A stretch of 64,000 nucleotides of DNA from NCBI GenBank assembly GCA_945915475.1, contig CAMEFI010000007.1, positions 34,559 through 98,558 of the forward strand, given 5' to 3'. This document shows positions 35,576-45,291 of this stretch, piece by piece. The stretch comes from an uncultured Clostridium sp. Lineage in GTDB: Bacteria > Bacillota > Clostridia > Lachnospirales > Lachnospiraceae. Position 1 is the stretch's first letter. Each line of letters begins with the position of its first letter. The position numbers and the translations under genes are program-made. The notes below the pieces were generated by a model, which was not told the DNA's origin, ran no database searches, and saw only the letters and a program-made list of their open reading frames with translations.

Positions 35576-37000
35576 TTATTCCATTTCCTTCCACCCATAA
35601 TAAAACTGAATCAATCCAATTCTCGATTTCGTCTCTGTCTTTTCATTCAGTGAAGTAATATGCCTGTAAAGTGCCGCCCTGGAAATAAAGAGCTGTTCTG
35701 CAATATCCTGCACATTATCATCAGAAACAAGCAATACTCTCAAAACATCCTGTTCTCTTGGAGTGAGTGCAAAGCATTCCGCAAATCTCTCAAATCGCAG
35801 ATCAGCCACCTCTTCCGTGTCCTGACTAACCTCCTTTCCATCCGTCACAGTTTCATCTTTATATAAAGTGGAATATATAAACATAGCAATGCTGAGCAAC
35901 GCAAATATACTCAGTGCAATAATACTAATTAACAGACTATTTCCCATTTTTACCACTGTAAGAGAGATTGGTCCGATTAACACAGCACATAGGTTATTGG
36001 CAGCCCGTCCAATTCCTGCCCAAAGCTGTGGAACATTCATCCGGTAGGATAAATCCATAAACCCGGTGGTAAAAAATACAACAAAGAATCCGGCAGACAG
36101 ATAAAATACAAGCAATCCAACTAAAAATGGTCCCCCGTTTTCAATTATCAATACACAAATCACTGACAACAGGGTGATGCAGTACATAATGATATGCATA
36201 TACCGATGTTCTCTGATATCAAATAATACTCCTGCCAGCAATCCGCTGACCGCCAAAAGCAGTCTCGGCCACTGCCCGATATCCACACTTCCTTCCGCAT
36301 GGAAAAGGGTTACTACATTATCCAGTGTTGCAAAGATACAAGTCATCAGCAAAACAATGATTAACATGAGAACTCCTGCAAGGAGCGGATGCTGCAAAAC
36401 CGGCATCTCCTGATTTTGCTCGGTTGCATCCCGGTTCATTTCCCCAACAATCCTGTCAGCCACCAGCCGCACGATCAAAATGACCCATACCATCAAAAAG
36501 ATAGAAAGCACCACGGACTCAGCCGTATCATTATTTATAAGATTATTATTCAAAAACTGAATCAGAAGTCCAAAGGCATAGGCAACGCCCACTGTCCGTG
36601 CCAGATAAGGAGTTGTCCCAAGCACACAGACTGCCAGATAATGAACACCGCTTCCGCCAATTCCCAGTAAAACAAAAACAATACATCCGGATATCAGGAT
36701 ACTTCCATAGGACATATGCTGCTGAATCAAAAAAAGACAAATCACACTAATAATAGATGCCGAAAACATCAGAATGGAATTCACCTGTATCTTTATTATC
36801 CGATTCAAGACAGGAAACAACAAAAAACCAATTACACTTGCCCCTAAAATATAGCTCTGGGCAAGTACCACATTTTCCGAATCCGTTACATGCGCCATCA
36901 TATTATCAAATAAATATTCTGTCCCCAGGAACAGGAAATTAAAAAGTGCCAGAACACATATTACATTCATCCTTGTCTGATTAATGAATCTTTCTTCCAT
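35576..37000 (-). CDS. LuxR-type regulator with 12-helix membrane domain
   Basis: A 474-residue protein. About 12 hydrophobic segments fill residues 10-390 (MFS-like layout), followed by a charged linker and a LuxR/GerE helix-turn-helix (FALTPREQDVLRVLLVSDDN, then VQDIAEQLFISRAALYRHI, about 408-460). This is a one-component membrane regulator in which a transporter-like domain is expected to be the sensor. ATG at 37000 has GGAG eight bases ahead; the frame is open 69 bp further. It is the upstream neighbour of the surface-protein gene, 113 bp away, and may regulate it. Confidence 0.82.
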   Translation of the reverse strand: MEERFINQTRMNVICVLALFNFLFLGTEYLFDNMMAHVTDSENVVLAQSYILGASVIGFLLFPVLNRIIKIQVNSILMFSASIISVICLFLIQQHMSYGSILISGCIVFVLLGIGGSGVHYLAVCVLGTTPYLARTVGVAYAFGLLIQFLNNNLINNDTAESVVLSIFLMVWVILIVRLVADRIVGEMNRDATEQNQEMPVLQHPLLAGVLMLIIVLLMTCIFATLDNVVTLFHAEGSVDIGQWPRLLLAVSGLLAGVLFDIREHRYMHIIMYCITLLSVICVLIIENGGPFLVGLLVFYLSAGFFVVFFTTGFMDLSYRMNVPQLWAGIGRAANNLCAVLIGPISLTVVKMGNSLLISIIALSIFALLSIAMFIYSTLYKDETVTDGKEVSQDTEEVADLRFERFAECFALTPREQDVLRVLLVSDDNVQDIAEQLFISRAALYRHITSLNEKTETKSRIGLIQFYYGWKEME

Positions 37001-37111
37001 GACTATTCTCCATACAAACATTCCAACCCATTCCAAATAAGTATCTTTTATTATATACAAATGTCTCAAGGAATCAAGGTGACAAATGTCTCATGTTTTC
37101 TACAAACCAAA

Positions 37112-37137
37112 AAAGGGCTGTTCAACAGCCCTTTTTC
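37112..37137 (-). terminator. Terminator of proS
   Basis: AAAAGGGCTGTT (37112-37122) with AACAGCCCTTTTT (37124-37136): a 7-bp GC-rich stem, followed on the minus strand by TTTTTT. It lies 24 bp after the proS stop. Confidence 0.85.
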
Positions 37138-37160
37138 TTTCACTCTATTGAGATAATTAT

Positions 37161-38594
37161 TTAATATGCCCGTCCAAAATAAACCATCTTCTTCGCCGGT
37201 TTTCCACAATGCACACAGACACCACTTAACTGCTCCTGCCTGAACGGCATACAACGCGTAGATGCTCCGGTCTCATCCTTGATGGCTTCCTCGCATTCCG
37301 TCTCACCGCACCACATGGCTTTGATAAATCCCTGTTTATGCTCAATGATATCCGTAAACTCATCCCAGTTGGTTGCTGTATGCGTATTTGCATCTCTATG
37401 CTTCAATGCCTTATTGTACATATCTTTCTGAATGGTCTCTAACAACTCGCCAACTACCGTATCAATCTCATCTAAAGATACTTCTATCTTCTCACCGGTA
37501 TCACGACGTACCAGCAATGCTTTGTTAGCCTCAATATCTCTTGGCCCGATCTCCACACGAATCGGAATTCCACGCATTTCCTGCTCTGCAAACTTCCAGC
37601 CCGGATTCTTGTCGGAATCATCTACCTTTACACGATAAGCAGATAACTTCTCCTTCAACTCAGCCGCCTTCTCTAACACGCCTTCCTTTTTCTGCATAAC
37701 CGGAACGATCATTACCTGTGTTGGTGCAACTTTTGGCGGAAGCACCAATCCGGAATTGTCACCATGTACCATGATAATAGCACCAATCAGTCTGGTAGTC
37801 ATGCCCCATGAAGTCTGATATACATATTCTAACTTATTGTCTTTGCTTGTATACTGAATATCAAATGCCTTTGCAAATCCATTTCCAAAATTATGACTGG
37901 TACCGGACTGTAATGCCTTACCATCATGCATCAACGCTTCAATGGTATAGGTTGCCTCTGCTCCCGCAAATTTCTCTTTCTCTGTCTTCTGTCCACGAAT
38001 TACCGGCATCGCCAATACATCCTCACAGAAATCTGCGTACAGATTCAACATCTGTAACGTTCTCTCCTCTGCTTCCTCTGCGGTGGCATGGGCAGTATGT
38101 CCCTCCTGCCATAAGAACTCTCTGGAACGAAGAAATGGCCTTGTCTCTTTCTCCCAGCGGACAACAGAACACCACTGGTTATATACCTTCGGAAGATCAC
38201 GGTAAGACTGGATATCATCCTTATAGAAATCACAGAACAATGTCTCAGAAGTTGGTCTCACGCACATTCTCTCCTGCAATTCATTGAGTCCCCCATGTGT
38301 CACCCATGCAACTTCCGGTGCAAATCCTTCTACATGATCCTTTTCCTTCTCTAACAGACTCTCCGGAATAAACATTGGTAAATATACATTCTCTACACCG
38401 GTTGCCTTAAATCTCTCATCCAACTGCTTCTGAATCAACTCCCAGATTGCATAACCTGCAGGTTTCAAAACCATACAGCCCTTCACACTTGTATACGCAA
38501 TCAGATCTGCTTTCACGCACACATCCGTATACCATTGTGCAAAATCATCCTCCATGGAAGTAATCTGTTCTACCAGCTTCTTGTCCTTTGCCAT
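37161..38594 (-). CDS. proS: Prolyl-tRNA synthetase, archaeal/eukaryal type
   Basis: A 477-residue class II synthetase of the short archaeal/eukaryal type without the editing insert of the long bacterial form. [41 protein letters not shown] (motif 1-2 region), [14 protein letters not shown] and [19 protein letters not shown] (motif 3) are present; the anticodon-binding domain follows and the C-terminal zinc-domain cysteines appear ([10 protein letters not shown]). It charges tRNA-Pro. AAAGGAG precedes the ATG; no T-box was found in the 125 bp upstream. Confidence 0.95.
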   Translation of the reverse strand: MAKDKKLVEQITSMEDDFAQWYTDVCVKADLIAYTSVKGCMVLKPAGYAIWELIQKQLDERFKATGVENVYLPMFIPESLLEKEKDHVEGFAPEVAWVTHGGLNELQERMCVRPTSETLFCDFYKDDIQSYRDLPKVYNQWCSVVRWEKETRPFLRSREFLWQEGHTAHATAEEAEERTLQMLNLYADFCEDVLAMPVIRGQKTEKEKFAGAEATYTIEALMHDGKALQSGTSHNFGNGFAKAFDIQYTSKDNKLEYVYQTSWGMTTRLIGAIIMVHGDNSGLVLPPKVAPTQVMIVPVMQKKEGVLEKAAELKEKLSAYRVKVDDSDKNPGWKFAEQEMRGIPIRVEIGPRDIEANKALLVRRDTGEKIEVSLDEIDTVVGELLETIQKDMYNKALKHRDANTHTATNWDEFTDIIEHKQGFIKAMWCGETECEEAIKDETGASTRCMPFRQEQLSGVCVHCGKPAKKMVYFGRAY

Positions 38595-38719
38595 CTTATA
38601 TCTCCTTTATTCTCATAGATTGCCTTTATTTGAATTCATCTCGTAATCTTGCTCACGATCACCCTATACAAAATCATAAAAGCCCAATTAGAAATATTAT
38701 ACCCTATTTTGCCATATTT

Positions 38720-39763
38720 TCAAGTATCTCGCTCAACATCCGCTATCATTTTTACATAAAGCTCCCGTCCGATCAATACACCAAGCGGTCCTAGCAGGAA
38801 TCCGAACACACCAAAAAGACGGAATCCCACATACATGCTCATAATCGTATACAACGGTCTCATCCCTACTTTATTCCCAATCATTTTCGGCTCTGTAATC
38901 TGACGGATGAGCAGGCATCCCAAATAAGCAGTCAAAAGCACTGCCGCTTTTCCAACCCGCTTCATCAAGAGCAAAATCAACATATAGGGTATCAGAATCA
39001 TACCGGCTCCCAACACAGGCAAGGAATCCACAATGGCAACCAGGGGTCCTAATATCAGAAAATAAGGCTGGTCAATCACAAAAAATGCCAGCGTACAAAG
39101 TGCTCCGTCCATGAGCATGATACACCCCTGTGCTTTCAAGTATGTTTTTAACGTTTCCTTACATTTCACAATCACCTGGCAAATACTTTTCCCAATCTCG
39201 GACTGCAGCATTTTGCCTCGAATCCATTCATAGTCCTGTATCAGAAAAAATGTAGCAATGACCGTAATCACAATCTCAAACACAATACCGAATAGTCTGC
39301 CTGCTGCCTGCACTGAATACGTGGTTACCTTCGGTATCACGGCAGACATGGAATTTCCCCATATATTATCTGCCATATCCGATATATACGCAAAACACAC
39401 ACCATCTTCCATATGAAACAATGTATCGACACGGCAACAACAATGTTTTAATAAACACATTAGTTTTGCCTGATAAAAAGGATAATTCAGAAGAATACTA
39501 TGACCCTGATCAAAAAGATAACCGCATACCCATCCTATCAATAACAACAATACCATATACAGAAGTACCACAGATATGACTAGTATCCATTTCTTCTTTT
39601 TCCCACTCCATACATCAGAATTTCTATATAATTTCCGCAAAAAAGGATAGTATATGACAGATACAATTCCTGCAATCACAAAGGGCAGCACCAGCGGAAG
39701 TAAAAAGCGGAAGGAGAGATAAATTCCTGCCGCAAGTAAAATCAACACGCCAACTTTCTTCAA
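38720..39763 (-). CDS. AI-2E-type membrane transporter family protein
   Basis: A 347-residue protein with about eight membrane helices: VGVLILLAAGIYLSF, LPLVLPFVIAGIVSV, then in the second half IFEIVITVIATFFLI and GPLVAIVDSLPVLGAGMILIP, the last matching the AI-2E family signature. Family roles range from export of autoinducer-2 to ion export, so the substrate is open. Start is TTG at 39763: AAGGAGGT lies ten bases ahead. The frame continues 147 bp upstream into the foldback element, which is not part of the gene. It is preceded directly by that insertion. Confidence 0.85.
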   Translation of the reverse strand: MKKVGVLILLAAGIYLSFRFLLPLVLPFVIAGIVSVIYYPFLRKLYRNSDVWSGKKKKWILVISVVLLYMVLLLLIGWVCGYLFDQGHSILLNYPFYQAKLMCLLKHCCCRVDTLFHMEDGVCFAYISDMADNIWGNSMSAVIPKVTTYSVQAAGRLFGIVFEIVITVIATFFLIQDYEWIRGKMLQSEIGKSICQVIVKCKETLKTYLKAQGCIMLMDGALCTLAFFVIDQPYFLILGPLVAIVDSLPVLGAGMILIPYMLILLLMKRVGKAAVLLTAYLGCLLIRQITEPKMIGNKVGMRPLYTIMSMYVGFRLFGVFGFLLGPLGVLIGRELYVKMIADVERDT

Positions 39764-39797
39764 CCTTTCAATACCTCCTTTCCCTAACTTTAGGGAA

Positions 39798-40006
39798 TAG
39801 GCGTTTGCGAAACGCCTGTTTCTTCTATAAACGTTGTGCAATTTGACAATATCCTCACAGGCACGCTTGCGCTGCTCTCGCCTCGCAGCGGTACTAAACT
39901 CGTGCTTCACACTCGTTAAGTACCGGCGGTCTCAAAGCACCTGCTTAGGATACTTGTCAAATCTGCACAACTCAATATGCATTTTCAAGAGTTTCGCAAT
40001 TACCTA
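39798..40006. repeat. Family-A foldback element, copy 2, with 11-bp target duplication
   Basis: A 209-bp unit nearly identical to 8064-8273, bounded by TAGGCGTTTGCG and its inverse CGCAATTACCTA. ACTTTAGGGAA flanks both sides (39787-39797 and 40007-40017). It begins 34 bp upstream of the start of the AI-2E gene, close enough to bring or block a promoter. The reading frame across it toward the AI-2E gene is chance. Confidence 0.85.
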
Positions 40007-40118
40007 ACTTTAGGGAATGCTAACAGATGATGAATTTTTCTGGCTATACGGTCGTCCATGCATTGACAATACTATAAACATCATCCGCATTGCTCTCTAA
40101 AGTTGGGAAAATTGAATA

Positions 40119-40149
40119 TAGGGCAAGCTATCTTATGAATAGCTTGCCC
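40119..40149 (-). terminator. Terminator of the pseudouridine synthase gene
   Basis: AGGGCAAGCTAT (40119-40130) with ATAGCTTGCCCT (40138-40149), a perfect 12-bp stem 10 bp after the stop codon; the T tract that follows on the minus strand is weak. 40018-40118 holds nothing else I can support. Confidence 0.65.
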
Positions 40150-40159
40150 TGTTTCGGAT

Positions 40160-40858
40160 TTAAAATTCATCCAGTTCAATCACATCAAACACATCGCCTT
40201 CCGGCTCAGACTTAAACACCATATGCTCTCCGGTAGAGGGATGTTCAAACTCCAAACGGGTAGCAAACAATGCAATCTGCTGATACTTCTTCGTCTTTGC
40301 AAATAACGGATTATACTTTGTATCTCCGTAAATACCGCATCCTCTGCTTGCCATCTGTACCCGGATCTGGTGATGCCGTCCCGTCACAAGTTCAATGAGT
40401 ACATAAGTAAGGATCCCTTCATCTGTCTCAAAGACATCCAATACCTCATAATCCAGAATCGCTTTCTTGGCCCCTTTCGTTCCCTTCTTAACCACCTTGG
40501 TTGTATTCGTCTTACTATCCTTAAGCAAATAGTCTTCCAATGTTCCACACTCATCCGGAAGCTCTCCGGTAAGAACGGCCTGATAAAACTTTACCATCGT
40601 TCCATCCTGCACCTGATCTGAAAGATCCGCAGCCGCTTCCTGGGTCTTTGCAAAAACCATCACACCTCCAACCGGCCGGTCTAACCGGTGAATCATTGCC
40701 AGATATGGTTCTTCTTCCATCTCTTCTTTTTCAAATATATAATGCTTGAGATAACTCAACAGATCCCTATCCCTGCTTTTGTCCCCCTGCACCGGCATTC
40801 CTACCGGTTTCACACATACTAATATATCTGCATCCTCATACAATATCTCAACCTTCAC
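40160..40858 (-). CDS. RluA-family RNA pseudouridine synthase
   Basis: A 232-residue synthase without an S4 domain. It opens EILYEDADILVCVKPVGMPVQ, and the catalytic Asp lies in MIHRLDRPVGGVMVFAKT (about 57-73), with ETGIL-type turn ELVTGRHHQIRVQM and FGDTKY-like GDTKYN. It converts uridine to pseudouridine in rRNA or tRNA; the target cannot be told. GTG at 40858 has AAGGAGG eight bases ahead. It is transcribed toward its own terminator. Confidence 0.9.
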   Translation of the reverse strand: MKVEILYEDADILVCVKPVGMPVQGDKSRDRDLLSYLKHYIFEKEEMEEEPYLAMIHRLDRPVGGVMVFAKTQEAAADLSDQVQDGTMVKFYQAVLTGELPDECGTLEDYLLKDSKTNTTKVVKKGTKGAKKAILDYEVLDVFETDEGILTYVLIELVTGRHHQIRVQMASRGCGIYGDTKYNPLFAKTKKYQQIALFATRLEFEHPSTGEHMVFKSEPEGDVFDVIELDEF

Positions 40859-40960
40859 ACCTGCTGCCTCCTTATATCGTTATATTCGCATACCCAGGCT
40901 GCCATATACCTTTTCTCTTTCCGATTATAAGGGGCACGACAGAAAAATGCAACCGGGATC

Positions 40961-41638
40961 TTACGAAATAAAACGATATCCAATACCCCAGATTGTTTCT
41001 ATATATTGTTTTCCTTCCGATTCGGGATCTAATTTACGTCTTATCTTTTTTACAAACGCCGCTATACTATTATAACCCCCCTCCACGTATTTTTCTAACC
41101 AGATTGCCCGGACAAGGTCTTCCTTTGCCACCACCATATTGGCATGCTGTGCCAAATACAACAAGATGTCAAACTCCCGTATTGTCAACTCAACCTCCTG
41201 ATTTTTCACGTATACTTTCCGGTTAAATACCTCTATTACCAGATCCTTTGACCGTATAATTCCAAAAGTACGGGTCAATCGTAGATATTGCTCAATCCGC
41301 ACCTTTAACCGTGCAACCAGTTCTCCATTGTTACAGGGCTCTACGACATAATCATCTGCTCCAAGCTGAAACATCTTAATTTTAATCCATTCATCATCAT
41401 TTTTTGTAAGAAAAACAATCGGAATCTCTGTAAGATATCGAAGCCTCTCACACAAAGAAAAATATTCCCCGGCATCCTCACAGGATATAAGAATCAAATG
41501 TTTATGTTGTATGAGCCTTTCATAATTAATATCCGGCTCCACACCATTCTCTTCTACAAAATACTCACTTAACTCTAAGTACTCCTTAATACGGCAGCTT
41601 CCCTGTTGCTGATCGTGCAATAATAAAACACGGTACAC
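40961..41638 (-). CDS. OmpR-like regulator with degenerate receiver domain
   Basis: About 225 residues. The C-terminal half (EVELTIREFDILLYLAQHAN, then VVAKEDLVRAIW and ETIWGIGYRF) is a standard winged-helix DNA-binding domain. The N-terminal half is receiver-like, but the site expected to be the phosphorylated Asp reads LILISCED, so the Asp is replaced; the later Lys (FLTKND) persists. No sensor kinase is adjacent. It is probably a phosphorylation-independent regulator. GTG at 41638 has GGAAGGGG ahead, with an in-frame GTG three codons upstream as alternative. The palindrome at 41711-41729 lies about 75 bp upstream. Confidence 0.82.
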   Translation of the reverse strand: MYRVLLLHDQQQGSCRIKEYLELSEYFVEENGVEPDINYERLIQHKHLILISCEDAGEYFSLCERLRYLTEIPIVFLTKNDDEWIKIKMFQLGADDYVVEPCNNGELVARLKVRIEQYLRLTRTFGIIRSKDLVIEVFNRKVYVKNQEVELTIREFDILLYLAQHANMVVAKEDLVRAIWLEKYVEGGYNSIAAFVKKIRRKLDPESEGKQYIETIWGIGYRFIS

Positions 41639-41710
41639 GAAATACACCCCTTCCTCTATGAATTCTTTTGTGAAATGTGAAATAACGAATCGAAATGATT
41701 CTAAGGATTA

Positions 41711-41729
41711 GATGTTCAGAACGAACATC
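41711..41729. promoter_or_regulatory. Operator-like palindrome, GTTCAGAACGAAC core, copy 1
   Basis: GATGTTC and GAACATC are perfect inverse arms around AGAAC. The 13-base core GTTCAGAACGAAC recurs at 50924-50936. The 290-bp gap 41639-41928 also holds AATAAGAT/ATCTTATT near 41740; nothing else is clear. Confidence 0.4.
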
Positions 41730-41928
41730 TGTCTTGAATAATAAGATAAAATCTTATTCCTTATGCTGCCACAATCAAAAATCTGTATATAATAAATTCC
41801 TGATTGCGACAACTCTCTATTCTGCAAGAAGCTAAAACAACCGCTTCTTCGAATATCATAATAATCTGCAGCTCTCTATATCCATACACTGCATTCTAAA
41901 GGTGAATCATAACCGTTCCATCGTATTA

Positions 41929-43230
41929 TCATCCAACCTTCAACTTAAATTTCTGAATCTCTTTGTCTGTCTCAACAATAGCAATCTGTCCGCCAAGGGC
42001 ACGGATCTTCTCGTCAAAAGCCTCGTATCCACGCTGAATATACTTAATATCCTCCACTACCGTGAATCCATCTGCTGACAAACCTGCAATCACAAGAGCT
42101 GCACCTGCGCGCAAATCCGGCGCAACCACATTCGCTCCCACGAACTCTTCCACACCATCAATAATGGCTGTATTCCCTTCCACTTTGATCTGACCACCCA
42201 TACGGAACAGCTCATCCACGTACTTAAAACGGTTCTCAAAAATACTCTCTGTAATAATAGAGGTTCCCTCTGACAACGCCAGCACAACAGCCATCTGCGG
42301 CTGCATATCTGTCGGGAATCCCGGATAAGGCAACGTCTTAATATTCGTTGCACGCAATCTGTGATTGCTGACAACCCGCACTGCATCATCATATTCCATG
42401 ACAACTGCACCAATCTCTTTCAGTTTTGAAGAAATTGCCTCTAAATGTTTCGGGATAACATTACGGATTGTAACATCTCCCTTTGTTGCGGCTGCTGCCA
42501 CCATGAAAGTTCCCGCTTCTATCTGATCCGGAATGATAGAATATTCCGTACCTTTTAACTTCTCAACACCGCGAATCCGGATTACATCTGTTCCCGCACC
42601 TTTAATGTTAGCACCCATACTATTCAAAAAATTCGCTACATCAACGATATGCGGCTCTTTCGCTGCATTCTCAATGGTTGTCTTACCTTCCGCCAATACT
42701 GCCGCCATCATAATATTGATGGTTGCACCAACCGAAACAACATCCATATAAATGTGATTACCGATCAACTGCTCTGCTTCCACATGGATCATACTGCTAT
42801 GTATATCCACATCAGCTCCTAATGCTTTAAAGCCCTTGATATGCAGATCGATGGGACGACTTCCAATATTACATCCGCCAGGCAATGCTACACTGGAACG
42901 CTTATACTTACCAAGCATTGCTCCCAACAGATAATAGGATGCCCGAATCTTACGAATAAACTCATCATCTACGCAATTATCTGCCTGTGGATTAATGGTT
43001 CCTCCGCAAATCTTCACTGTATGTTCATCTATATATCTAACTCTTGCACCAATTCCTTCAATTGCCTGCAAAAGAACTCTGGTATCTCTTACATTCGGAA
43101 CGTTCTCAATTACCACTTCTTCATCTGTCATAATTGCTGCAGCTAAAATACCAAGTGCTGCATTCTTCGCTCCTGCAATGGAAACTTCCCCGACTAATGG
43201 AGTGCCTCCCTTAATTACATACTGCTCCAT
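41929..43230 (-). CDS. murA: UDP-N-acetylglucosamine 1-carboxyvinyltransferase
   Basis: A 433-residue enolpyruvyl transferase: MEQYVIKGGTPLVGEVSIAGAKNAALG start (Lys-Asn of the active site), fosfomycin-target Cys120 in ALPGGCNIGSRPIDLH, and TLPYPGFPTDMQPQMA with catalytic Asp. It performs the first committed step of peptidoglycan synthesis, adding enolpyruvate from PEP to UDP-GlcNAc. AGAGGTG precedes the ATG; a promoter lies at 43285-43312. Firmicutes often carry two copies; only this one is in the window. Confidence 0.95.
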   Translation of the reverse strand: MEQYVIKGGTPLVGEVSIAGAKNAALGILAAAIMTDEEVVIENVPNVRDTRVLLQAIEGIGARVRYIDEHTVKICGGTINPQADNCVDDEFIRKIRASYYLLGAMLGKYKRSSVALPGGCNIGSRPIDLHIKGFKALGADVDIHSSMIHVEAEQLIGNHIYMDVVSVGATINIMMAAVLAEGKTTIENAAKEPHIVDVANFLNSMGANIKGAGTDVIRIRGVEKLKGTEYSIIPDQIEAGTFMVAAAATKGDVTIRNVIPKHLEAISSKLKEIGAVVMEYDDAVRVVSNHRLRATNIKTLPYPGFPTDMQPQMAVVLALSEGTSIITESIFENRFKYVDELFRMGGQIKVEGNTAIIDGVEEFVGANVVAPDLRAGAALVIAGLSADGFTVVEDIKYIQRGYEAFDEKIRALGGQIAIVETDKEIQKFKLKVG

Positions 43231-43278
43231 ATCGCACCTCTTGCTATAGTCCTCGACTACATAGTGTAGACGTAATTA

Positions 43279-43306
43279 TTTTCATTATAGCATGAATAAA
43301 GGATTT
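43279..43306 (-). promoter_or_regulatory. Promoter of murA
   Basis: On the minus strand TTTACA and TATAAT (at 43286-43291 region) are about 16 bp apart in TTTACAAATCCTTTATTC followed by ATGCTATAAT, between pyrI and murA. Closer to the gene, GTCTACA and TGTAGTC form a small inverted repeat (43248-43264). Confidence 0.55.
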
Positions 43307-43353
43307 GTAAACCGTTTTTTGGGTATTGACTTAAAAAAATTAAGATATACCAC

Positions 43354-43785
43354 CTATAACTCTTCTCCCTGATTCTCCGCTTCGCAGTATACACAGCGGT
43401 AAATACGTCTCTTTGGATCCGTCAACTTGAAAATCTGCTGAATCCCCTGCTCTGTTGTGGTAATACATCTTGGATTCTTGCATTTTACCACATTCACAAT
43501 ACGTTCCGGAAGACCAACCTTTTTCTTCTCTACGGTCACACCATCCTTAATAATACTAACTGAAATCCCCGGATCTACATATCCTAAAATATCCAGGTTA
43601 ATGTCATAATCCGGATGATCAATCTTCAGGATATCCTTCCGTCCCATTTTTCTGCTTGTTGCATTTTTAATAATGGCAACCGAACAGTCCAGACGGTCTA
43701 AATGCAGGTATTTATATACCAGCATCGCTTTCCCTGCGGTAATGTGGTCTAATACGATTCCATTCTGAATACTATCTATATTCAT
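43354..43785 (-). CDS. pyrI: Aspartate carbamoyltransferase regulatory subunit
   Basis: A 143-residue regulatory chain: N-terminal allosteric domain with [19 protein letters not shown] and [11 protein letters not shown], then the zinc domain with CKNPRC and CVYC cysteine pairs (about 108-113 and 134-137). It forms with PyrB the regulated complex that controls pyrimidine synthesis by nucleotides. Its ATG overlaps the pyrB stop by 4 bp (ATGA), implying translational coupling. PyrI-type regulation is known from enterobacteria, archaea and some Clostridia. Confidence 0.95.
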   Translation of the reverse strand: MNIDSIQNGIVLDHITAGKAMLVYKYLHLDRLDCSVAIIKNATSRKMGRKDILKIDHPDYDINLDILGYVDPGISVSIIKDGVTVEKKKVGLPERIVNVVKCKNPRCITTTEQGIQQIFKLTDPKRRIYRCVYCEAENQGEEL

Positions 43786-44720
43786 AGCTCATCCACTCCC
43801 TTCTTCTCATTTAATCCCAGCAGCGTCATAATAAGTGCCATACGGACAAATTTGCCATTCAGAACCTGTTTGAAATAGCAGGCTCTCGGATCATCATCAA
43901 TCTCCACTGCAATCTCATTTACTCTTGGAAGCGGATGAAGAATACTTAAATCCGGTTTTGCATTCTTAAGCTTCGCCATGTCAAGAATATAAGTATCCTT
44001 CAACCGGATATAATCGGCTTCATTGAAAAACCGTTCTCTTTGTACCCGCGTCATATATAGTACATCCAAACGGTCAATTACCTCATCTATGGTACGAACC
44101 TGTTCAAAAGGAATTTTTTTCTGTACAAACACTTCTTCCTTAATATATTCCGGAAGTTCCAGTTCCTCCGGAGAAATCATAATATAACGAACATTCTCAT
44201 AGCGGGATAGCGCTTTGATCAGAGAATGTACCGTACGTCCGAATTTCAGATCTCCACAGAAACCAATGGTGATATCTCCAAGTTTTCCTTTCTCCCGGCG
44301 AATTGTCAGCAAATCCGTCAAGGTCTGGGTGGGATGATTATGTCCGCCATCTCCTGCATTGATGATTGGAATTTCTGATTTCATAGCTGCCAGATATGGT
44401 GCTCCTTCTTTCGGATGGCGCATGGCAATAATATCTGCATAGCAGGACACGACACGAACCGTATCTGCAACACTCTCCCCTTTTGTTGCCGAAGAAGAAT
44501 CTGCGGAGGAAACACTGAGTACATCTCCACCTAATTCCAACATGGCAGCCTCAAAACTTAACCGGGTACGGGTACTTGGTTCAAAAAACAAAGTCGCCAG
44601 TTTCTTTCGTCTGCAAACATCCTGATACTTTTCTTTGTGTGCAATGATATCATCTGCCAGATCTAGTAAGTCATCCATCTCCTTCACACTCAAATCCATT
44701 GGATCAATCAAATGTCTCAT
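43782..44720 (-). CDS. pyrB: Aspartate carbamoyltransferase catalytic subunit
   Basis: A 312-residue catalytic chain: [13 protein letters not shown] (carbamoyl-phosphate site, about 48-60), [13 protein letters not shown] (the lysine loop), HPTQTLTDL, and the C-terminal HPLPRVNEI loop with aspartate-binding residues. It condenses carbamoyl phosphate and L-aspartate, the committed step of pyrimidine synthesis. AGGAGG precedes the ATG. It overlaps the start of the hypothetical membrane gene upstream by 17 bp and pyrI downstream, suggesting one transcript. Confidence 0.95.
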   Translation of the reverse strand: MRHLIDPMDLSVKEMDDLLDLADDIIAHKEKYQDVCRRKKLATLFFEPSTRTRLSFEAAMLELGGDVLSVSSADSSSATKGESVADTVRVVSCYADIIAMRHPKEGAPYLAAMKSEIPIINAGDGGHNHPTQTLTDLLTIRREKGKLGDITIGFCGDLKFGRTVHSLIKALSRYENVRYIMISPEELELPEYIKEEVFVQKKIPFEQVRTIDEVIDRLDVLYMTRVQRERFFNEADYIRLKDTYILDMAKLKNAKPDLSILHPLPRVNEIAVEIDDDPRACYFKQVLNGKFVRMALIMTLLGLNEKKGVDEL

Positions 44721-45288
44721 CTTTTTCCTCCTGTATTGTTTGTTCTATTTGACATGGAATCCCATGTTCTTTCAAATATGCTTCCGCCTCACTGCGAAAC
44801 TCCTTCGCAATACGCAGCACATATTGTTTACGTTCTGAAAATACACGAAGCTCAACTGTACTGATCTCGTCATTTATAATACGGTAACTCTGCATTTTAT
44901 CCCACTCTAAACATGTGGTACCAATGAAAATGCCAACAGGGGCAATGCCACTTTGCATCCGGCTGTTCAAAAATATAAGCAGTACAAATGCTATCAATGC
45001 CGGCATAAATCTATAACTGTGTATATACAACATCACCGCAACCAACACAAGGGACAGGTTGACATATACAATCTCTAATGTTCCGGTCTGCCTTCCATAA
45101 CGGCTTTCAATGGTAATTTCTTTTTGTTTATCAATTGTAGAAAATGCAATGACACTGGCTGTTCCGAATCCTAAAAACAGTATGATTGCCAATGCATTCA
45201 ATGCAATATCCAGTTCCATATCTCTTCGCACCTCATCGTATACAGAACAATATCCTGTCATGTCTGCAATCCACGACAGGATATTCAT
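44704..45288 (-). CDS. Hypothetical membrane protein upstream of pyrB
   Basis: A 194-residue protein with two or three hydrophobic segments ([52 protein letters not shown]) and a soluble C-terminal PH-like or ferredoxin-like region. I do not recognise a family. The long start ATG at 45288 has no good ribosome site but lies 3 bp after the carbamoyltransferase-like gene; an ATG at 45219 with GAGGTG nine bases ahead (171 residues) is an equal alternative. Its end overlaps pyrB by 17 bp. Confidence 0.6.
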   Translation of the reverse strand: MNILSWIADMTGYCSVYDEVRRDMELDIALNALAIILFLGFGTASVIAFSTIDKQKEITIESRYGRQTGTLEIVYVNLSLVLVAVMLYIHSYRFMPALIAFVLLIFLNSRMQSGIAPVGIFIGTTCLEWDKMQSYRIINDEISTVELRVFSERKQYVLRIAKEFRSEAEAYLKEHGIPCQIEQTIQEEKDETFD

Positions 45289-45291
45289 CTA

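Noticed and set aside
38595..38719. Possible T-box leader for proS
   Set aside because: No T-box bulge word or specifier stem could be found in the short gap.
39764..39910. N-terminal extension of the AI-2E-type gene to ATG at 39910
   Set aside because: The extension is the family-A repeat; a TTG with AAGGAGGT at 39763 explains the gene.
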